A DNA stretch of 64,000 nt, from assembly GCA_014843695.1 (NCBI GenBank), contig CM026390.1, positions 59,188,395 through 59,252,394 on the forward strand. Direction: 5' to 3'. A model generated the notes under the pieces. It saw nothing but the letters and a program-made list of their open reading frames with translations. It did not search any database and was not told where the DNA came from. The stretch's first letter is position 1, and each line of letters opens with the position of its first letter. The stretch is from Archivesica marissinica (lineage: Eukaryota > Mollusca > Bivalvia > Venerida > Vesicomyidae). Made by a program: the position numbers and the translations under genes. Positions 59,161 to 64,000 of this stretch are shown piece after piece.

Positions 59161-59956
59161 ACACGTATATATTACATGCGTCAATGTAACTTTGTATAAA
59201 CACGTATATATTACATGCGTCAATGTAACTTTGTATAAACACGTATATATTACATGCGTCAATGTAACTTTGTATAAACACGTATATATTACATGCGTCA
59301 ATGTAACTTTGTATAAACACGTATATATTACATGCGTCAATGTAACTTTGTATAAACACGTATATATTACATGCGTCAATGTAACTTTGTATAAACACGT
59401 ATATATTACATGCGTCAATGTAACTTTGTATAAACACGTATATATTACATGCGTCAATGGAACTTTGTATAAACACGTATATATTACATGCGTCAATGGA
59501 ACTTTGTATAAACACGTATATATTACATGCGTCAATGGAACTTTGTATAAACACGTATATATTACATGCGTCAATGGAACTTTGTATAAACACGTATATA
59601 TTACATGCGTCAATGGAACTTTGTATAAACACGTATATATTACATGCGTCAATGGAACTTTGTATAAACACGTATATATTACATGCGTCAATGGAACTTT
59701 GTATAAACACGTATATATTACATGCGTCAATGGAACTTTGTATAAACACGTATATATTACATGCGTCAATGGAACTTTGTAAAACACGTATATATTACAT
59801 GCGTCAATGTAACTTTGTATAAACACGTATATATTACATGCGTCAATGTAACTTTGTATAAACACGTATATATTACATGCGTCAATGTAACTTTGTATAA
59901 ACACGTATATATTACATGCGTCAATGTAACTTTGTATAAACACGTATATATTACTT
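59150..59956 (+). repeat. 39-bp array grown from the SINE C tail (about 21 units)
   Basis: The unit is TAACTTTGTATAAACACGTA followed by TATATTACATGCGTCAATG. TAACTTTGTATAAAC is the deleted tail junction of the SINE just upstream; the rest is presumably its original flank. The first 8 units have AATGTAAC, the next 9 AATGGAAC, and the last ones AATGTAAC again. One unit near 59782 lost a base pair (GTAAAACACG). Since 39 is divisible by 3, frames run through on both strands; they are not genes. Confidence 0.95.
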
Positions 59957-60108
59957 TGAAGCTAAGAAGGGGAGATATACAAAATGTCAAACATTCATTT
60001 TACTAATAAATTGGCTGTATATTATATAACATACACAACATCATTTATTAATTTTTAATTGACGCACTGTTCTAATGGCTAGAATTGTCAGGCGCGATGA
60101 TAGAAAAT
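59957..60108. other. Unique spacer
   Basis: No recognised feature. Confidence 0.4.
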
Positions 60109-60417
60109 GAATGTAACTTCATGTAATTTATGCAATGTTACATACATGCAGTTCCAGTAGGAATGTAACTTCGTGTAATGTATGCAATGTTACATACATG
60201 CAGTTCCAGTAGGAATGTAACTTCATGTAATTTATGCAATGTTACATACATGCAGTTCCAGTAGGAATGTAACTTCGTGTAATGTATGCAATGTTACATA
60301 CATGCAGTTCCAGTAGGAATGTAACTTCATGTAATTTATGCAATGTTACATACATGCAGTTCCAGTAGGAATGTAACTTCGTGTAATGTATGCAATGTTA
60401 CATACATGCAGTTCCTA
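60109..60417 (+). repeat. 52-bp units in alternating 104-bp dimers (6 units)
   Basis: Units AATGTAACTTCATGTAATTT and AATGTAACTTCGTGTAATGT alternate strictly, each followed by ATGCAATGTTACATACATGC and AGTTCCAGTAGG. Each unit contains an inverted repeat, ATGTAAC ... GTTACAT. Confidence 0.95.
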
Positions 60418-60449
60418 GATTCACTAGAACTACTAGATTCAGAAGAGGT

Positions 60450-60805
60450 AGACGTTGCGATAGCGCAATGGTAGCGCGCTCGCTTCAGGTGGGAGGCCTG
60501 GTATGGAGGTTTTCTCTAATCTCCAAACTCAGTCTCAAGCGTCTGATTGGTTCAACTGACAGTAACACTCAGAATCAACTAATCATATCACTGGAGCATT
60601 AGTTTGAGATCTGAGAAAAGTTTAATAACCTCGGGACCAGGAGTTCGCGCCCATCGGTAGCCGTTAAAAGTGTGCAAAGCATTGAAATTCCCTATTGCAT
60701 CTTCCCTCTCCCTCAATGCGATGGATTCCATCAGGAACGAGGTATCAAGAGCCATTAATCTAACGTTGCAAAAACCCGTTTCGCAATCGAGCAGTATAAA
60801 TTTGT
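60450..60805 (+). mobile_element. SINE C interrupted by a CTGG-MITE
   Basis: The head (GTTGCGATAGCGCAATGGTA, GCGCGCTCGCTTCAGGTG) is cut near the B box. After 60640 the B box resumes as GGAGTTCGCGCCC and the body follows (CAATGCGATGGATTCCATCA, CGTTTCGCAATCGAGCAG, TAAATTTGTATT). Confidence 0.85.
60498..60640. mobile_element. CTGG-MITE, 143 bp, inside SINE C
   Basis: The ends are CTGGTATGGAGGTTTTCTCT and, on the minus strand, CTGGTCCCGAGGTTATTAAA followed by CTTTTCTCAGATCTC. The interior GTCTGATTGGTTCAACTGAC matches 3686-3819 in inverted orientation. Its position inside the SINE shows it moved as a discrete unit. Confidence 0.7.
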
Positions 60806-60900
60806 ATTACTAAACTAGACTAGAGTTTAAACAATAGCAGCGGTTTGTTCACGTAATTATAACATCTCTCTCACAAATGCAAGTATTCATATCCAGCTAA
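60806..60900. other. Unique spacer
   Basis: No recognised feature. Confidence 0.4.
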
Positions 60901-61118
60901 TATATTAGAGGACATAGAAAACACACACCTACATTATATGATTATTATTACATGAACACGAAGGATTCCACCAAAGATATATCACATATTTATTACAAAA
61001 CACAAAATGAACAACTAAACATATTCCAAAATGTTTAAAACTATGTATTTATATAGCTATTGTTGTTCATGTAAAACACCCTTAAACGAAGTGTGCGTTT
61101 TCTATGTCCTCTAGTATA
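60901..61118 (-). mobile_element. 218-bp MITE, unexpanded sister copy
   Basis: The left end is TATATTAGAGGACATAGAAA followed by ACACACACCTACATTATA. The right end is GAAGTGTGCGTTTTCTATGT followed by CCTCTAGTATA. The interior matches 16540-16710 in inverted orientation throughout. It gives the ancestral sequence from which the 36-bp array at 16711 was built. Confidence 0.85.
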
Positions 61119-61542
61119 TGTATGTTGTCTCTACTGACGTTTGACTCTTCTGATGTCAGGACCACCCTGGAATATCTACACAATCAAATAGTCTTAATGT
61201 AACTGTATACACGTAAAGTACATCCTTTCCGAAAGTCAACGATGCAATTTTGCTTTCTCCTCAATCCTACATGTATGTAGATATTATTCATACTTCACTA
61301 TGTTATTCAAAGATATAAATATTGTTTAAACTAACGATGCAATTTGACTTTTGTTTCAGCAATTGACATTCTCAATCGACGACGTCTATTAAAGCACATG
61401 TTGTATTCAGAGACAACTCTTTCAATTCATGTTTTGTGTTGTTTAAGGAACACACTTGCTTTAAGAAACTATTCGTGTTGAGATACAACTCTGTGTACGT
61501 CCAATGTGTGATATCTTAATACAAGTTGGGCTGTATTAATTA
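61119..61542. other. Unique DNA
   Basis: No recognised feature. Confidence 0.45.
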
Positions 61543-61724
61543 GTGCAGCCAAACCTTTGTTAAGCTACCAGCCAAGGGGATCAAATAAAGTGGCTGCTTA
61601 GCGCAGATGGCTGCTTAATAGAGGCCAAATGTATACTAAATCAACATATTGGGAATCTGGAAACTGGCTACGTAATAGCGTCTGGCTGTTTAATGGGGGA
61701 GATCACTAACCCAGGTTTGACTAT
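61543..61724. mobile_element. Possible MITE with AAACCT ends
   Basis: The left end CAGCCAAACCTTTGTTAAGC and the right end, on the minus strand, TAGTCAAACCTGGGTTAG are similar. The interior has repeated GGCTGCTTA/GGCTGTTTAAT motifs. The ends are imperfect and no target duplication is evident. Confidence 0.4.
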
Positions 61725-61841
61725 GCATTATCCATATATTTCAGTGGATAAGGAAAGGCGCATAACTATGTAATTAATTTGCTGGGACAGGCTCTTGAAA
61801 GACATGAATGAAAACTGAATATAAAGTAGATATATTCCCAC
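61725..61841. other. Unique spacer
   Basis: No recognised feature. Confidence 0.4.
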
Positions 61842-62102
61842 AAGGTAACCTTGGCTGTCCGGTTAGCGCAGTGGTTAGCGCGCTCGCTTCTCACCAATAC
61901 AACCCGGGTTCGATCCTCGGACCGGGAAGTATGTGGGATTGTACTGTGGTCGCCAGATCGGACTGGTGGGTTTTCTCCGGGTACTCCGGTTTCCTCCCAC
62001 ACGAATGACCGTTCATACGCACCGACGAGAGTGATTAATATAAGTTGTTAGAATTTGCTTCCCAATAGTTGTAAAATAAATAAAGTTTAAACTTAAGGTA
62101 AC
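61842..62102 (+). mobile_element. SINE B, full length, with 8-bp target-site duplication
   Basis: The body, 61850-62094, starts with the tRNA-like head CTGTCCGGTTAGCGCAGTGG and a B box CCGGGTTCGATCCTCGG. It continues with GGTGGGTTTTCTCCGGGTAC and TCCGGTTTCCTCCCACACGA, and ends AAATAAATAAAGTTTAAAC. AAGGTAAC flanks it at 61842-61849 and 62095-62102. This is the best SINE B reference in the window. Confidence 0.9.
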
Positions 62103-62702
62103 ATTACTCATATGGCGTTGCACATGCGCAGACACCGCCCCAATGAGGACATGCCTGTAACCATTGGCAACATTTAATATGAAATATTCCAGACACTACC
62201 TACCATCGATGAAAGCCAATAAATGATTAGCACCACCATTACTGAAATATACATTATAGAAGAAATATGACTACATTCCCGCTAGGGGTTTGGCATCTAA
62301 GGAAGATAGATATAATGATGCCAACGATTATGTGTTTCTTGTAGACGCTAATAATTTATTTGCAGATATCATGAAAGGTGCTCATAATGGAACCTGCAGA
62401 TTGTGCAGAAAATGAAATATCCAAATACTAGTACGCCAAAAGTGCAACAAATAATAAAAATGAAGTGTGTATTAGCATGTCTGTATGGTATATAATCTAG
62501 ACCAGTGGTCACCTATCTCACATCGCGATCATGTATTGTTGTATTCAATGTGTCATTTATCTCTGTGTAAAGCACTTTTATTCTCAATTGGAATAATTTT
62601 GAAACATACATCGACTTTCCCCGAGACGCATCCAACACAACCGTACCTTCGGTGCTCAATTTATTAGTCGGACCTACAAATTCAAAGGGGCTAGCCCCTG
62701 AA
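62103..62702. other. Unique DNA with a short dispersed motif
   Basis: Around 62272-62316 CCGCTAGGGGTTTGGCAT then AAGGAAGATA resembles 53353-53388 (CCGCGAGGGGTTTGACAT, AAGGAAGATA). It may be a fragment of one dispersed element. No gene is seen. Confidence 0.4.
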
Positions 62703-62745
62703 CATTGTAAAACATTGTTTCGCAATCGCGCTAAAATAAGTTTGT
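62703..62745 (+). mobile_element. SINE C tail fragment
   Basis: TTGTTTCGCAATCGCGCTAA followed by AATAAGTTTGTATA is the last 40 bp of SINE C. Confidence 0.75.
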
Positions 62746-63084
62746 ATATACTAGAGCGATGTTCAGTTGGTACATGTAACAACACTACACAACAGACACA
62801 AACAAATCACCGCCAAGTATCATAATGAAACGAAACCAGTGATTTATTCTCCAAGAACTTGTGTTGTTTTACCATCTACATGCTAAGGTTTATTTTGACA
62901 AGTGAAACTGTTATATTGATTAGTTTATCAAGAGTACGATTCTTCATATCAGTTGCTGATACATGCTTGTCATTCATACGTCAACGTAGGCCGCGTATGA
63001 TGTATGGGATATTTTGAAAGACACATAACTTGGAGTGACGGCAGTAGCTGGCAAGACAAAACAACTGAAAAGTCCATTACCGAG
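62746..63084. other. Unique DNA
   Basis: No recognised feature. Confidence 0.45.
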
Positions 63085-63170
63085 AGTCTGTTAATATTGT
63101 AAATATGGGACCGGGGGTCGAACTTGCCAAAATCAACGGGTTAACCACTGAACTAATGACGAATTCCGGT
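63085..63170 (-). mobile_element. tRNA-derived SINE head (family E, A-like)
   Basis: On the minus strand ATTAGTTCAGTGGTTAACCC resembles an A-box region and AGTTCGACCCCCGGTCCC a B box. The following ATTTACAATATTAACAGACT parallels the SINE A segment after its B box, so this is probably a diverged relative. Confidence 0.5.
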
Positions 63171-64000
63171 ATCCGTTCATAGTATCACAGGGCAGAATAT
63201 TACAATGACGATGACGTCACAGTCATGCGCAGAGTTCCCAATAAACCGGAAGCAATTCACGGTGTGTAGTCTATTTACTGATAATTCTACATTTCTGTTG
63301 CCGACATGTATCCACAGAGGAGATTTTCTACTATTCATTACATATTGAAGCACCGAATTACATGCTGCATTATAATTAATTTTGTCTTGTGTGAATTTTG
63401 ATCTTATGATCTAACCACGTGACTTTTCAACATTCAATACAAACATTTTACATGGAATAACATGTTAATTAGTCTTAATTCCTGTATGATGTGCATATTC
63501 CTTTCAATGAATTGTGTAAAGCTTCAATACACATTGTATACGGAATGATAGAATATAATATAAACTGATAAACTGATAATTTATCTTGTTCCTCTCTTGT
63601 AATAATACGTCAAAACGCAATTTGTATAAGATGATGTATATTATAATATGATAGAGTTCGTGAATGTACTTAATTAGTTTTTCGATTTCTCCTCAAATGT
63701 CCTCTGAAAGCGACATTGCATATTTGTGTCACGTTATATTGCCTGCCATATTGAATATCCAATATCATAATTCCATATTTAAACAACCGCATCCCCATGG
63801 TTATCTATACGATGGTCTTACCGTGCAGGTGTTCAACTTGTCATAATCATACTTTTAATTTGCTATGGAATTTTCTAAAAGCCTTCGAATTACTCGCCTA
63901 GCCATAGTTCTCTTACCGATGACAAGCTAAATAGATTTTCAAAGAGAATACAATACGTTTATGAATTTTATACCCATTGGCATGCATAGGGAACAATACC
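63171..64000. other. Unique AT-rich DNA, no gene seen
   Basis: The frame at 63664-63846 (60 codons) is not recognisable. GAAAGCGACAT at 63707 resembles a TTAA-MITE end but stands alone. Confidence 0.45.

Noticed and set aside
59065..59943. A 292-codon minus-strand frame and antisense partners
   Set aside because: 39-bp array plus the SINE C body; no domain, and the seeding SINE explains the sequence.

Overview
This is a eukaryotic, intron/intergenic-type window from an AT-rich animal genome, most likely an invertebrate and quite possibly a mollusc. The reasons are the several tRNA-derived SINE families, a Tc1-like DNA transposon, jockey/CR1-like LINE fragments, small MITEs, the absence of bacterial-type gene packing and the very large load of minisatellites. 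The species call is inference. I found no host protein-coding gene, no intact rRNA or tRNA gene and no CRISPR. Almost every long open frame lies inside a tandem repeat whose unit length is a multiple of 3, or is an artefact of the 1000-N assembly gap at 23296-24295.

Layout. 1-6477: unique AT-rich DNA with a 22-bp array (1161-1335), a 204-bp tandem duplication and a cluster of SINE and MITE insertions. 6478-12885: a 28-bp array and a 41-bp array directly abutting. 13-18.2 kb: unique DNA, two LINE 3' ends, a MITE whose end is amplified (16524-17175), and SINE copies. 18.3-24.7 kb: a 31/26-bp array, the gap, then a 21-bp array. 25.2-26.7 kb: a 36-bp array. 28.7-29.3 kb: an 8-bp-type array. 30.8-37.8 kb: a 38-bp array, a 64-bp higher-order array and its 24-bp monomeric relative. 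38.06-41.06 kb: a decayed Tc1-like transposon with a LINE nested inside. 41.5-45.5 kb: four further arrays. 47.6-48.4 kb: a GTCY tetranucleotide tract. 50.3-52.9 kb: a 19/20-bp array. 54.6-58.5 kb: 40-bp and 52-bp arrays abutting. 59-60.4 kb: a 39-bp array grown from a SINE tail and a 52/104-bp array. 60.4-64 kb: SINEs, MITEs and unique DNA. Tandem arrays make up roughly half of the sequenced bases (my estimate from array bounds).

Most interesting reading: the arrays are not random. At least four can be traced by direct sequence comparison to transposable elements in this same window. (i) The 28-bp and 41-bp arrays match, in order and orientation, the tail and the core of one minus-strand copy of SINE family A, and the remainder of that SINE continues just after the second array. 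(ii) The 36-bp array at 16.7 kb is the terminal 36 bp of a 218-bp MITE that has an unexpanded sister copy at 60901-61118. (iii) The 39-bp array at 59.15 kb begins inside the 3' tail of a SINE C copy and every unit carries that copy's private deletion junction. A weaker case links the 38-bp array to the end of a TTAA-flanked MITE. The window therefore looks like a natural record of short transposons seeding minisatellites, and the largest array shows satellite-like higher-order structure (24 bp to 64 bp to about 640 bp).

Family names SINE A to E and the MITE names are labels for this window only; they are not database names.
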